Assembly (NCBI RefSeq): GCF_019443445.1
Contig: NZ_CP080378.1
Location: 1,426,001-1,490,000, forward strand
Length of the DNA: 64,000 bases
Direction: 5' to 3'
Source: Massilia sp. PAMC28688
GTDB taxonomy: Bacteria; Pseudomonadota; Gammaproteobacteria; Burkholderiales; Burkholderiaceae_D
Positions 55,151-64,000 of this stretch are shown here, piece by piece. The first letter of the stretch is position 1. Each line of letters starts with the position of its first letter. Made by a program: the position numbers and the translations under genes. Under the pieces are notes generated by a model that ran no database searches, had not been told where the DNA came from, and saw only the letters and a program-made list of their open reading frames with translations.

Positions 55151-55168
55151 CTAGACACGAATGTCTAG
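55151..55168. promoter_or_regulatory. Palindrome upstream of the TonB-domain gene
   Basis: CTAGACA (55151-55157) and TGTCTAG (55162-55168) are perfect inverted copies with a 4-nt loop, 44 nt upstream of the ATG at 55107. An operator site or small hairpin; no regulator is evident. Confidence 0.35.
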
Positions 55169-55189
55169 TACCGCCTGCATAGGCGCCAC

Positions 55190-55242
55190 AAAAAATCAGG
55201 GCCGGAGACATTCGCGTTGTGCGCGAACCTCTCCGGCCCTGA
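55190..55242 (-). terminator. Strong terminator after rpsJ copy 2
   Basis: A 13-bp perfect stem (55196-55208 with 55230-55242) is followed on the minus strand by six T (55190-55195). The loop itself contains a small stem. It ends the tuf-proximal rpsJ transcript and isolates it from the TonB gene. Confidence 0.85.
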
Positions 55243-55277
55243 ATGCCCCGCGAGCGCGAGGCAGGAAACGGTGGTGA

Positions 55278-55595
55278 TTACTGCAGCTTGATCTCGACGT
55301 CCACGCCAGCTGGCAGGTCCAGCTTCATCAGTGCGTCAACGGTCTTGTCGGTTGGGTCGACAATGTCCATCAGGCGCTGGTGGGTACGGATCTCGAACTG
55401 GTCGCGCGAAGTCTTGTTCACGTGCGGGGAACGCAGCACGTCAAAACGCTGGATGCGGGTTGGCAGTGGAACCGGACCCTTGACGACGGCGCCGGTACGC
55501 TTGGCGGTCTCGACGATTTCCAGGGCGGACTGGTCGATCAGCTTGTAATCGAAAGCCTTGAGGCGAATGCGGATTTTCTGGTTTGGTGCGGACAT
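55278..55595 (-). CDS. rpsJ: 30S ribosomal protein S10, copy 2
   Basis: 105 residues, nearly identical to copy 1 (Pro instead of Ala at residue 4, a few silent changes). It occupies the normal position just after tuf. About 50 nt of leader are also shared with copy 1 (ATTGCCGGTGC and CCCGGTTCGCTCTTT). A terminator lies between tuf and this gene, so expression may depend on readthrough or a weak promoter. Confidence 0.97.
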   Translation of the reverse strand: MSAPNQKIRIRLKAFDYKLIDQSALEIVETAKRTGAVVKGPVPLPTRIQRFDVLRSPHVNKTSRDQFEIRTHQRLMDIVDPTDKTVDALMKLDLPAGVDVEIKLQ

Positions 55596-55656
55596 GGTAT
55601 TTCCTTAAAGAGCGAACCGGGCTGCGAGGCACCGGCAATATGTGAGTGCTACCGTA

Positions 55657-55685
55657 AAACAAACAGAAGCGGGCCGTGGCCCGCT
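55657..55685 (-). terminator. Terminator between tuf and rpsJ copy 2
   Basis: A 7-8 bp G/C stem (55668-55675 with 55678-55685, tight loop) is followed on the minus strand by a T-rich stretch (about 55657-55664). It lies 26 nt past the tuf stop and would end or attenuate the str operon. Confidence 0.65.
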
Positions 55686-55711
55686 CCTGTCACGCCGAAC
55701 TTACTATCGAA

Positions 55712-56914
<1,203 letters not shown>

Positions 56915-56945
56915 TTTTCAAGTTCCTTAAAGTTTATTATTTGCG

Positions 56946-56993
56946 GGACAGAGCACGGTGTTCACGCTTGTGCTCTGTCCTCAACTGACTAGA
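56946..56993. repeat. REP-like hairpin and 15-nt motif in the fusA-tuf gap
   Basis: An 11-bp perfect stem (56946-56956 with 56970-56980) has a loop close to that at 8563-8575 in opposite orientation. CCTCAACTGACTAGA (56979-56993) follows and is identical to 2495-2509. These similarities identify a repeat family shared by three gaps in the translation genes. Confidence 0.6.
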
Positions 56994-57010
56994 TTTTTCT
57001 GACTAACGAA

Positions 57011-59116
57011 TTACTTGCTCTTGGCCGTCACGATTGCATCGGTAACGTGCTTAGGCGCTTCCGAATAGTGCTTGAATTCCATCGTGTAGGTTGCACGGCC
57101 TTGCGTTGCGGAACGCAGCGAGGTCGAGTAACCGAACATTTCCGACAGAGGCACTTCGGCTTTGATGATCTTGCCACCGCCGCCCGGGATTTCGTCCATG
57201 CCCTGCACCATACCACGGCGGGACGACAGGTCGCCCATCACGGTACCGGCGTAGTCTTCCGGCGTTTCCACTTCCACAGCCATCATCGGCTCGAGGATGA
57301 CTGGCGATGCTTTGCGGCAGCCGTCCTTGAATGCCATCGACGCGGCCATCTGGAACGCGTTTTCGTTCGAGTCCACATCGTGGTACGAACCGAAGAACAG
57401 CGTGACCTTGACGTCCACCACTGGGTAGCCGGCCAGAACACCGGTGTTGAGCGTGCCGCGCACACCCTTTTCAACTGCAGGGATGTATTCGCGTGGAACG
57501 GTGCCGCCCTTGATGGCGTCAACGAACTCGAAGCCCTTGCCTGGCTCTTGCGGCTCGATCTTCAGCACCACGTGACCGTACTGACCACGACCACCGGACT
57601 GCTTGACGAACTTGCCTTCAGACTCTTCGCACACCTTGCGGATCGTCTCGCGGTAAGCCACTTGTGGCTTGCCGACGGTCGCTTCGACGCCGAATTCGCG
57701 CTTCATGCGGTCAACGATAATTTCCAGGTGCAGCTCGCCCATACCACCGATGATGGTCTGGCCCGACTCTTCGTCGGTCTTGACGCGGAACGAAGGATCT
57801 TCCTGTGCCAGGCGGTTCAGGGCCAGGCCCATCTTTTCCTGGTCAGCCTTGGTCTTCGGCTCAACAGCCTGCTGAATGACCGGCTCAGGGAATACCATCT
57901 TTTCCAGCGTGATGATGGCCGATGGATCGCACAGGGTTTCGCCCGTGGTTGCATCTTTCAGGCCCACGGCTGCGGCGATGTCGCCGGCGCGTACTTCCTT
58001 GATTTCTTCGCGCTGGTTGGCGTGCATCTGCAGAATACGGCCAAGACGTTCCTTCTTGTTCTTGATCGGATTGTAGACGGTGTCGCCCGAATTGATGGTG
58101 CCCGAGTAGACGCGGAAGAAGATCAGCTGGCCCACGAACGGGTCGGTCATGATCTTGAATGCCAGCGCGGCGAATTTCTCGTCGTCGGCAGCCTTGCGGG
58201 TCGTTGGCTGGTCATCTTCGTCCGTGCCGCCCACTGGTGGAATATCCACTGGCGATGGCAGGTATTCGATCACGCCGTCGAGCATGGCCTGTACGCCCTT
58301 GTTCTTGAACGCGGTGCCGCACATCATGGGAACGATTTCCGACGCGATGGTACGCTGGCGCAGGGCGGCCTTGATCTCTTCTTCCGACAGATCGCCTTCT
58401 TCCAGGTACTTGTTCATCAGTTCGTCGGTCGCTTCAGCAGCGGTTTCGACCATCTTCAGGCGCCACTCGTTGGCCTGCTCGACCAGCTCCGCAGGAATCT
58501 CGCGGTAGTCGAACTTCATGCCCTGCGACGCGTCGTCCCAGTAGATGGCTTTCATCTTGACCAGGTCGACCACACCCTTGAAGTTGTCTTCAGCGCCGAT
58601 AGGAATCTGCAGCGGGATCGGGTTGGCCTTCAGGCGAGCGCGCATCTGCTCGTAGACCTTGAAGAAGTTCGCACCGGTGCGGTCCATCTTGTTGACGAAG
58701 GCCAGACGTGGCACCTTGTACTTGTTAGCCTGGCGCCAAACGGTTTCCGACTGAGGCTGAACACCGCCCACAGCGCAGTAAACCATGCAGGCACCGTCGA
58801 GCACGCGCATCGAGCGCTCAACTTCAATGGTGAAGTCAACGTGGCCCGGGGTGTCGATGATGTTGATGTGGTGCTCAGGGAAGTTGTTAGCCATACCCTT
58901 CCAGAAGCAAGTCGTTGCAGCCGAGGTAATCGTGATACCGCGTTCCTGCTCCTGCTCCATCCAGTCCATGGTGGCCGCGCCATCATGCACTTCGCCGATC
59001 TTGTGGTTCACGCCCGTGTAGAACAGGACGCGCTCGGTCGTGGTGGTCTTGCCAGCGTCGATGTGAGCGGAGATACCGATATTGCGGTAGCGCTCAATGG
59101 GGGTCTTGCGTGCCAT
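57011..59116 (-). CDS. fusA: Elongation factor G
   Basis: Ribosome translocase and GTPase, 701 residues. G1 [11 protein letters not shown]3 DTPGHVDF and G4 NKMD are present. Domain IV and V features close the protein ([36 protein letters not shown]). It is in the str operon between rpsG and tuf. A 693-codon plus-strand frame across it is only a shadow. Confidence 0.98.
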   Translation of the reverse strand: MARKTPIERYRNIGISAHIDAGKTTTTERVLFYTGVNHKIGEVHDGAATMDWMEQEQERGITITSAATTCFWKGMANNFPEHHINIIDTPGHVDFTIEVERSMRVLDGACMVYCAVGGVQPQSETVWRQANKYKVPRLAFVNKMDRTGANFFKVYEQMRARLKANPIPLQIPIGAEDNFKGVVDLVKMKAIYWDDASQGMKFDYREIPAELVEQANEWRLKMVETAAEATDELMNKYLEEGDLSEEEIKAALRQRTIASEIVPMMCGTAFKNKGVQAMLDGVIEYLPSPVDIPPVGGTDEDDQPTTRKAADDEKFAALAFKIMTDPFVGQLIFFRVYSGTINSGDTVYNPIKNKKERLGRILQMHANQREEIKEVRAGDIAAAVGLKDATTGETLCDPSAIITLEKMVFPEPVIQQAVEPKTKADQEKMGLALNRLAQEDPSFRVKTDEESGQTIIGGMGELHLEIIVDRMKREFGVEATVGKPQVAYRETIRKVCEESEGKFVKQSGGRGQYGHVVLKIEPQEPGKGFEFVDAIKGGTVPREYIPAVEKGVRGTLNTGVLAGYPVVDVKVTLFFGSYHDVDSNENAFQMAASMAFKDGCRKASPVILEPMMAVEVETPEDYAGTVMGDLSSRRGMVQGMDEIPGGGGKIIKAEVPLSEMFGYSTSLRSATQGRATYTMEFKHYSEAPKHVTDAIVTAKSK

Positions 59117-59153
59117 AATTATTCCTAAATCTTTTAATGGACAAAACCGAGCG

Positions 59154-59226
59154 GCATTTTGAATTCAAAATGCCCCCGGCCTCGAACAACAGATGCGAAC
59201 CGCGCCCGGGTCTGTTGCAACCCGGG
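59154..59226. promoter_or_regulatory. Two hairpins in the rpsG-fusA gap
   Basis: A perfect 20-nt palindrome (59154-59173, centre AATT) and a 7-bp stem (59205-59211 with 59220-59226) occupy the 123-nt gap. They could affect processing or coupling between rpsG and fusA. Function unproven. Confidence 0.45.
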
Positions 59227-59239
59227 AATGGCCACTTGA

Positions 59240-59710
59240 TTAGAAGCGGAAGTGCGAGAACGCCTTGTTCGCTTCAGCCATGCGGTGAACTTCGTCACGC
59301 TTCTTCATTGCACCGCCACGCATTTCAGCGGCTTCCATCAATTCACCACCCAGACGTTGCGGCATGGATTTTTCGCTGCGCTTGTTTGCGGCTTCGCGCA
59401 ACCAACGCATGGACAGCGCCATACGACGTACTGGACGAACTTCCACTGGCACCTGGTAGTTGGCACCACCAACGCGGCGGGATTTCACCTCGACCATTGG
59501 CTTGGCGTTGTTGATCGCAGTAGCGAATACTTCAAGCGGGTCCTTGCCGGACTTTTGCTTGATGTGCTCGAACGCACCGTAGATGATGTTTTCAGCAACC
59601 GACTTCTTACCCGACAACATCAGAACGTTGACGAATTTTGCGACATCCTGGTTGCCGAATTTTGGATCAGGCAGGATCTCGCGTTTGGGGACTTCACGAC
59701 GACGTGGCAT
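59240..59710 (-). CDS. rpsG: 30S ribosomal protein S7
   Basis: S7 organises the 30S head and binds 16S rRNA first in that domain; in E. coli it represses the str operon. It has 156 residues, starting [40 protein letters not shown] is a family mark. It lies between rpsL and fusA. Confidence 0.98.
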   Translation of the reverse strand: MPRRREVPKREILPDPKFGNQDVAKFVNVLMLSGKKSVAENIIYGAFEHIKQKSGKDPLEVFATAINNAKPMVEVKSRRVGGANYQVPVEVRPVRRMALSMRWLREAANKRSEKSMPQRLGGELMEAAEMRGGAMKKRDEVHRMAEANKAFSHFRF

Positions 59711-59830
59711 TTCAATTCCTTTCAGTCTTCAGTTGAGCGCGCTGAGGCAGCACTCGCGGGTGGCCATCATAACCATCCACTTACTCGACCAGGTACGGCC
59801 GGTTCAACTATCTAATGGGTAAAAAGTAAA

Positions 59831-60214
59831 TTACTTCTTACCAGCTTTTGCGCGCTTCGTACCGTACTTGGAACGAGCTTGCTTACGGTCTTTAACGCCC
59901 TGGGTATCCAGTGCACCGCGAACCATGTGGTAACGCACACCCGGCAAGTCCTTCACACGGCCGCCGCGCAGCAGCACGACACTGTGTTCTTGCAGGTTGT
60001 GGCCTTCACCGCCGATGTACGAAATGACTTCGAAACCGTTGGTCAGGCGAACTTTGGCGACCTTACGCAGAGCCGAGTTTGGCTTCTTTGGAGTCGTCGT
60101 GTACACACGGGTGCAAACACCACGTTTTTGCGGGCTGTTTTCCAGCGCCGGCGATTTGCTCTTCACGGTCAGGGCGACACGTGGGTTGCGAATCAGTTGA
60201 TTGATGGTTGGCAT
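59831..60214 (-). CDS. rpsL: 30S ribosomal protein S12
   Basis: S12 sits at the decoding centre; changes at conserved lysines (in [14 protein letters not shown] and [13 protein letters not shown]) give streptomycin resistance. It has 127 residues. The wild-type lysines in KKPNSA are kept, so no resistance-type change is seen there. It is the first gene of the str operon, about 150 nt from the promoter. Confidence 0.98.
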   Translation of the reverse strand: MPTINQLIRNPRVALTVKSKSPALENSPQKRGVCTRVYTTTPKKPNSALRKVAKVRLTNGFEVISYIGGEGHNLQEHSVVLLRGGRVKDLPGVRYHMVRGALDTQGVKDRKQARSKYGTKRAKAGKK

Positions 60215-60248
60215 CGTTATTAATCCAACAAAATTACAACGTGAATAA

Positions 60249-60266
60249 CCCGGGCAAACGCCCGGG
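60249..60266 (-). promoter_or_regulatory. Leader hairpin upstream of rpsL
   Basis: A 7-bp perfect G/C stem (60249-60255 with 60260-60266) with a 4-nt loop lies in the rpsL leader, 35 nt before the start codon. Confidence 0.45.
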
Positions 60267-60373
60267 GACTAAAACTGAGTCCGGAACAAACCTGCTGCGG
60301 AGGCGCCGAAAGCCACTCGCAGGGAGCGGCTGGGGTGCGCACACGATGTGCAGAATAAATTCGAGAACTCGCG

Positions 60374-60402
60374 AGTATAAGGGGGATGGCAGGGCTGGTC
60401 AA
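60374..60402 (-). promoter_or_regulatory. str operon promoter
   Basis: On the minus strand TTGACC (60397-60402) is exactly 17 nt from TATACT (60374-60379), close to the sigma70 consensus. It drives rpsL-rpsG-fusA-tuf with a leader of about 150 nt. Confidence 0.75.
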
Positions 60403-60596
60403 CTTGTTTACCGGCCAGCGGGGAACTTTGCGGGGCGAAGGCGGCCGGGGGACGGGTAATGCGTGGCCATCCGGACACAGGCAGGGGATACAGGAAGTCT
60501 ACCCGCCAATGCTGGCCCGGCGCAATGAAAAAAGTATCGGGGCGCGGCAAACCGGCTGATAATACGGCCTCCTCACGATCTGTCCGCCCTGCTTCC

Positions 60597-62579
60597 ATGC
60601 TTGCACTGCTGCGCCGCCCCGCCAATCTGTATCTGCTGCTGACCTACCTGGCGCTGTCGGCCGTGCCATTTGTGCCGCTGCTGCTGGGCAAGCCTCTGGA
60701 ACGGCCGGGACAAGTGCTGGGCGTGGCGTGCGTGGCGTGGGTGGCGGTGTGGGCTGTGTTCAAGCGCCCGGCCTACTTTCACTGGCTGCTGATCCCGGCG
60801 TTCCTGGCACTGCCCACCGAGATCTATCTGTATACGTATTACGGCCAGGGCATTTCGACCCACCACCTGGGCATTATTGCCGAGACCAGCCCCAGCGAAG
60901 CGATGGAGTTTCTGGGCAGCACCGTCTGGCTGATGCTGGCGGTGATGCTGACATCCCTGGCATGGCTGGTGAGCTCGTGGCGCGCGGCCATCCTCACGCG
61001 CGACCTGGACTGGGACGACGCGTCGCGCTGGGCGGCGCTGGCGGTGCTGGGCGTCGGCGCTGGCGTGCTGGCGTATGGGTACGAATTCGGCATCGCCGGC
61101 AAGCCCACAGCTCCGGCGGTGGCACAATCGGCGGCGCATACCATTCCTGCCAACAGCAGTGCGAGCACCCGCAACACGCCATCGGCACGCGTGGAGGGCG
61201 CCCATGCAGTCTCCGAGGCCGCGTCTGCGAAGGGGGCGGATGGCGCGTCCCAGGCCGCACAAGCGAAGTCGGCCCGCCCCGCAGTAAAGCCTTCCATTCC
61301 CCCTCAGGACAGGCCGGTACCCGGCGCAAACCTTACCGGCATGAAATTGCCGGCCCTACCCCACATGGCCAAGCTGCCGGTGGAATACGATGCCTTAGCC
61401 AACTCGTGGCCATTCGGGCTTGCAGCCCGTGGCCGCGCCTTTTACAAGGAACGCCAGTACCTGGCCGAGCTTGGCGAGCGCAACAGCAAGTTTTCGTTCG
61501 GCGCGCGCCAGCAGCCAGCCGACTCCCGGCCGGAAATCGTGCTCATGGTCATTGGCGAATCGTCGCGTGCCGACCGCTGGAGCCTGAACGGCTACGCGCG
61601 CGACACCAACCCGCTGCTGAACAAAGAGGCCAACCTCATTAATCTTCCGGACGTGATCACCTCCGTCTCGGCCACGCGCCTGTCCGTCCCCGTGATGATT
61701 TCGCGTAAGCCGGCCACGCAAAGCCTGAAAAATGGTTTTTCGGAAAAGTCCTTCCTGACCGCTTACAAGGAAGCGGGATTCAAGACCTTCTGGCTGTCCA
61801 ATCAAGTGTCATTTGGTGAGTTTGATACCCCCGTGTCCGTGTTTGCCAAAGAAGCCGACGTAGTCCAGTTTTTGAATCTGGGCGGCTTTACCAACCACTC
61901 CAACTTCGACGATGTGCTGCTCGGCCCGCTGAACCATGCCATTGCCGACGAGGCCGTGAAAAAACTGATCGTGCTGCACACGCTGGGCAGCCACTGGAAT
62001 TACAGCCAGCGCCATCCCGAACAGTTCGACCGCTGGCAACCTTCCTTGTTCGGCGTAGACAAGCCAGTTGTGACCGACATCAAGATCAAGCTAAAACTGA
62101 ACAACAGTTACGACAACACGATCCTGTACACCGACTGGTTTCTGGCCACTGTGATTGGGCGACTGAAGCAATCGGGCCAGCGCAGCGCCATGATGTATAT
62201 GGCCGACCACGGGCAAGCCCTGTACGACAACAGCTGCAAGCTGGTGTTCCACGGCCACAATACGCAATATGACTTCCATGTGCCGGCCTTTGTCTGGCTG
62301 TCCGATGCCTACCTGGCCGACCGGCCCGACAAGGCAGCGCTCCTGCGCAAGCACCGCAAGGCTCGCCTGTCGACCGAAAACGCGTTTCATACGCTGCTGG
62401 ACCTGGGCGACATACGCTATCCGGGCGAGCGGCCTGAGCGCAGCTTCGCAAACGAGCATTTTCGAGAACACACGCGCTATGTGGACAGCTACGGCTGGTC
62501 CAATTACGACAACGCCACGCGCCGGGGCGACTGCCGCGAGATCATCGACAAGGGCAAGCCGCTCAAACGTGAGAAATAG
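60597..62579 (+). CDS. Phosphoethanolamine transferase-like membrane sulfatase-fold enzyme
   Basis: 660 residues from the ATG at 60597, directly before the first membrane helix; longer frames back to 60459 are unlikely. About five N-terminal helices (YLLLTYLALSAVPFVPLLLG and on) are followed by an Ala/Pro/Ser-rich linker, then an alkaline-phosphatase/sulfatase fold. Marks: VIGESSRADRWSLNGYARDT, catalytic Thr in SVSATRLSVP, and MADHGQALYDN with HGHNTQYDFHVP. The family transfers phosphoethanolamine to lipid A or other envelope acceptors; the acceptor here is not known. The long linker is unusual. Confidence 0.83.
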   Translation: MLALLRRPANLYLLLTYLALSAVPFVPLLLGKPLERPGQVLGVACVAWVAVWAVFKRPAYFHWLLIPAFLALPTEIYLYTYYGQGISTHHLGIIAETSPSEAMEFLGSTVWLMLAVMLTSLAWLVSSWRAAILTRDLDWDDASRWAALAVLGVGAGVLAYGYEFGIAGKPTAPAVAQSAAHTIPANSSASTRNTPSARVEGAHAVSEAASAKGADGASQAAQAKSARPAVKPSIPPQDRPVPGANLTGMKLPALPHMAKLPVEYDALANSWPFGLAARGRAFYKERQYLAELGERNSKFSFGARQQPADSRPEIVLMVIGESSRADRWSLNGYARDTNPLLNKEANLINLPDVITSVSATRLSVPVMISRKPATQSLKNGFSEKSFLTAYKEAGFKTFWLSNQVSFGEFDTPVSVFAKEADVVQFLNLGGFTNHSNFDDVLLGPLNHAIADEAVKKLIVLHTLGSHWNYSQRHPEQFDRWQPSLFGVDKPVVTDIKIKLKLNNSYDNTILYTDWFLATVIGRLKQSGQRSAMMYMADHGQALYDNSCKLVFHGHNTQYDFHVPAFVWLSDAYLADRPDKAALLRKHRKARLSTENAFHTLLDLGDIRYPGERPERSFANEHFREHTRYVDSYGWSNYDNATRRGDCREIIDKGKPLKREK

Positions 62580-62588
62580 CCCGCCCGA

Positions 62589-64000
62589 TCAGGCCCGGCG
62601 CGCTTCGGAAACGGGGGCGAGCACCAGCGCGGCGTGCGGTGGATGGGCGAGATAGCCATCAAGCCAGTCGAACACGCGCGCCGCGCCAGCCTCCACTTCC
62701 GCACCAAAGCCGCGTTCTGCCAGCAGGGCAATGCCATTGGTATGTGCCAGAACGCCCGGTGACAGCGACAGCTGGCCATGGACATCCTTTGCCACGCACA
62801 TGGGCGCGAGCCGGTGACCGAGCAAGGATGCCAACATCAGATTGTGAGACGAGACCACCACCAGCCCCTTCGCAGCGAGCACGTTGAGGACCGCCGCCGC
62901 CGCAGAGACCGACTCCAGGTGGTTGGTGCCCCTGAATATCTCGTCAATGAGATAAACGCCCGGATGCGGGCCGTCGGCGGCGGCCAGCAGTTCCCTGGCG
63001 CGCCGCAGTTCGGCCATGTACAGGCTTTCGCCGCCCAGGATTGAATCTTCGCTCTGCATGCTCGAATACACCGGCAGCATCGATGCGCACGCCCGGCTCG
63101 CGTAACAGAAGCCGAAAGCACGCGCGCCGACCAGGTTGATGCCAATGGTGCGCAGCAGTGTGCTTTTTCCGATGCCGTTTTGGCCGGAGATGAAAGCGCC
63201 GCGCTCGGCCAACTGCACCGTCATCGGCTGCGCCTCCCCGAGCAGTGGATGGACCGCGCCTTCCAGCACCATTGCGTCGCGCGCGGCCAGGCCTGACCAG
63301 CACCACAGCCGCGTGTGCAGCAGATGCCGCGCCAGTGCCACGTCGGCCTCCAGGCTCGCGATCTCCAGGAAACAGCGCTGGAGGAAGCCCTTGTGCAGCG
63401 CAATCAGCTGGTGACACCTGAAAAAATGGCTCACATTCTTGAGCGCGAACCAGTCCTGGTACGCGGACAGCCCCGGCGTCAGGGCGGCATAGGGCGAGCG
63501 CGTGATGCCGCGATTGATCACGCCAGCCCTGGCCGCATCCTCGCCGCCGCGCAGCGAAACGACCCGCAGCAGCATCTGCAGCGATACGTTGGAGCGCGCC
63601 CAGGCTTCCACCGCGCGGTGGTAGCGCATCTGGTTGGCCATCAAAAAATACAGCAGCACCACCACAACGATAAGAGCGGCCTGGTACCAGAGCGACGCCG
63701 CCACTGCTGCTGCCAGCAGTATCGGCAAGAACCACACCTTCCCTGCCCAGGCTGGCGCCACCGGCGAGGGCTCCTCAAACAGCAAGGCTGCGATTTCAGT
63801 ATCCGCATGGCGCAGCGATTTGCAGGTGCTGCGCGTTTGCTCCAGCAGCTGGGGGTTGGCGATGAACTCCTTCACCCGCGTCACGCTGCCCTCCGCCATG
63901 CCTGTCCGAAGCCGCTGGTACAAAGCCTGCTGGCCGAAGATGCTTACCTCATGCGACAGCTGCGCGCAATACTGCGATAGCAGCAGGTCTTTCCACGTTG
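62589..64000 (-). CDS. MutS-like membrane-linked ATPase (cut by window edge)
   Basis: The frame is open to position 64000, reading TWKDLLLSQYCAQLSHEVSI and FGQQALYQRLRTG upstream of the TTG at 63923. So the gene starts outside the window. At least 470 residues are visible. Two membrane segments (WFLPILLAAAVAASLW, AALIVVVVLLYFLMA) precede a MutS C-terminal ATPase domain with Walker A GQNGIGKST, GGESLYMAELRRA and Walker B YLIDEIFRGTN. Such MutS-like paralogues lack the mismatch-binding domain and have no established role in repair. It converges on the transferase gene. Confidence 0.85.
   Translation of the reverse strand, partial: TWKDLLLSQYCAQLSHEVSIFGQQALYQRLRTGMAEGSVTRVKEFIANPQLLEQTRSTCKSLRHADTEIAALLFEEPSPVAPAWAGKVWFLPILLAAAVAASLWYQAALIVVVVLLYFLMANQMRYHRAVEAWARSNVSLQMLLRVVSLRGGEDAARAGVINRGITRSPYAALTPGLSAYQDWFALKNVSHFFRCHQLIALHKGFLQRCFLEIASLEADVALARHLLHTRLWCWSGLAARDAMVLEGAVHPLLGEAQPMTVQLAERGAFISGQNGIGKSTLLRTIGINLVGARAFGFCYASRACASMLPVYSSMQSEDSILGGESLYMAELRRARELLAAADGPHPGVYLIDEIFRGTNHLESVSAAAAVLNVLAAKGLVVVSSHNLMLASLLGHRLAPMCVAKDVHGQLSLSPGVLAHTNGIALLAERGFGAEVEAGAARVFDWLDGYLAHPPHAALVLAPVSEARRA

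Larger units (their letters stand above)
60215..60596. other. Divergent intergenic region
   Basis: 382 nt between rpsL (minus) and the transferase gene (plus). It contains the str promoter and leader hairpin. On the plus strand a GATAAT near 60558 may be a -10 for the transferase gene, with no clear -35. Confidence 0.5.

Noticed and set aside
57047..59128. 693-codon plus-strand open frame across fusA
   Set aside because: It is antisense to a strongly conserved gene and exists because high-GC codon bias leaves few stops in that frame. No start-site signal or family match.

Overview
The window carries the translation-machinery cluster of a high-GC betaproteobacterium, most likely an Oxalobacteraceae member (Massilia/Duganella/Janthinobacterium type). 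This placement rests on the ribosomal protein sequences, the str-S10-spc-alpha gene order and the short hairpin repeats between genes; no 16S is present. The cluster runs on the minus strand. Positions 1-13397 hold rpoA (partial), rpsD, rpsK, rpsM, rpmJ, infA, secY and the spc and S10 genes up to rplC. Positions 52185-60214 hold rpsJ (two copies), tuf, fusA, rpsG and rpsL. The normal rpsJ-rplC junction is therefore split by about 39 kb of non-ribosomal DNA, and rplC has its own sigma70-type promoter (13503-13531).

Between the two ribosomal blocks, in order: (i) 13.6-22.5 kb, a TerD-family stress cluster on the plus strand: terD with its own terminator, a TerD-vWA protein, then ATP-grasp, phosphoribosyltransferase/TRSP, HAD, StiP/PELOTA-type protein, CitE-like lyase and TerA. 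This matches the Ter-linked module proposed in the literature to make a nucleoside-like metabolite. (ii) 22.5-25.7 kb, a secreted AA10 lytic polysaccharide monooxygenase and creD. (iii) 25.9-42.2 kb, an accessory island: an unrecognised protein with a PD-(D/E)xK-like signature, a complete IS66 element with a passenger gene, an IS110 transposase, a decayed RHS toxin/immunity locus split by a second complete IS66, several IS66 remnants, an orphan immunity-like gene and an IS3 fragment. (iv) 42.3-45.0 kb, a membrane protein and sialidase-like operon. (v) 45.2-52.1 kb, creC and creB, a lipoprotein, an RpiR-type regulator, a secreted S51 peptidase-like protein and small membrane proteins.

creB-creC and creD point the same way and are normally adjacent. 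Here they lie on either side of 25.7-45.2 kb, so that stretch looks like a secondary insertion into creBCD. Both complete IS66 copies have perfect 8-bp target duplications, so the genes they interrupted can be rebuilt: a 120-residue secreted protein, and an RHS protein whose 3' end overlaps a lipoprotein that is probably its immunity gene.

The right end has a duplicated rpsJ (one residue difference, shared leader) flanking a secreted M6-type metalloprotease and a TonB-domain protein. After the str operon come a phosphoethanolamine-transferase/sulfatase-type membrane enzyme and the edge of a MutS-like ATPase gene. Gene starts were chosen from start codon, Shine-Dalgarno match and overlap. Promoter, terminator and hairpin calls were made by eye.
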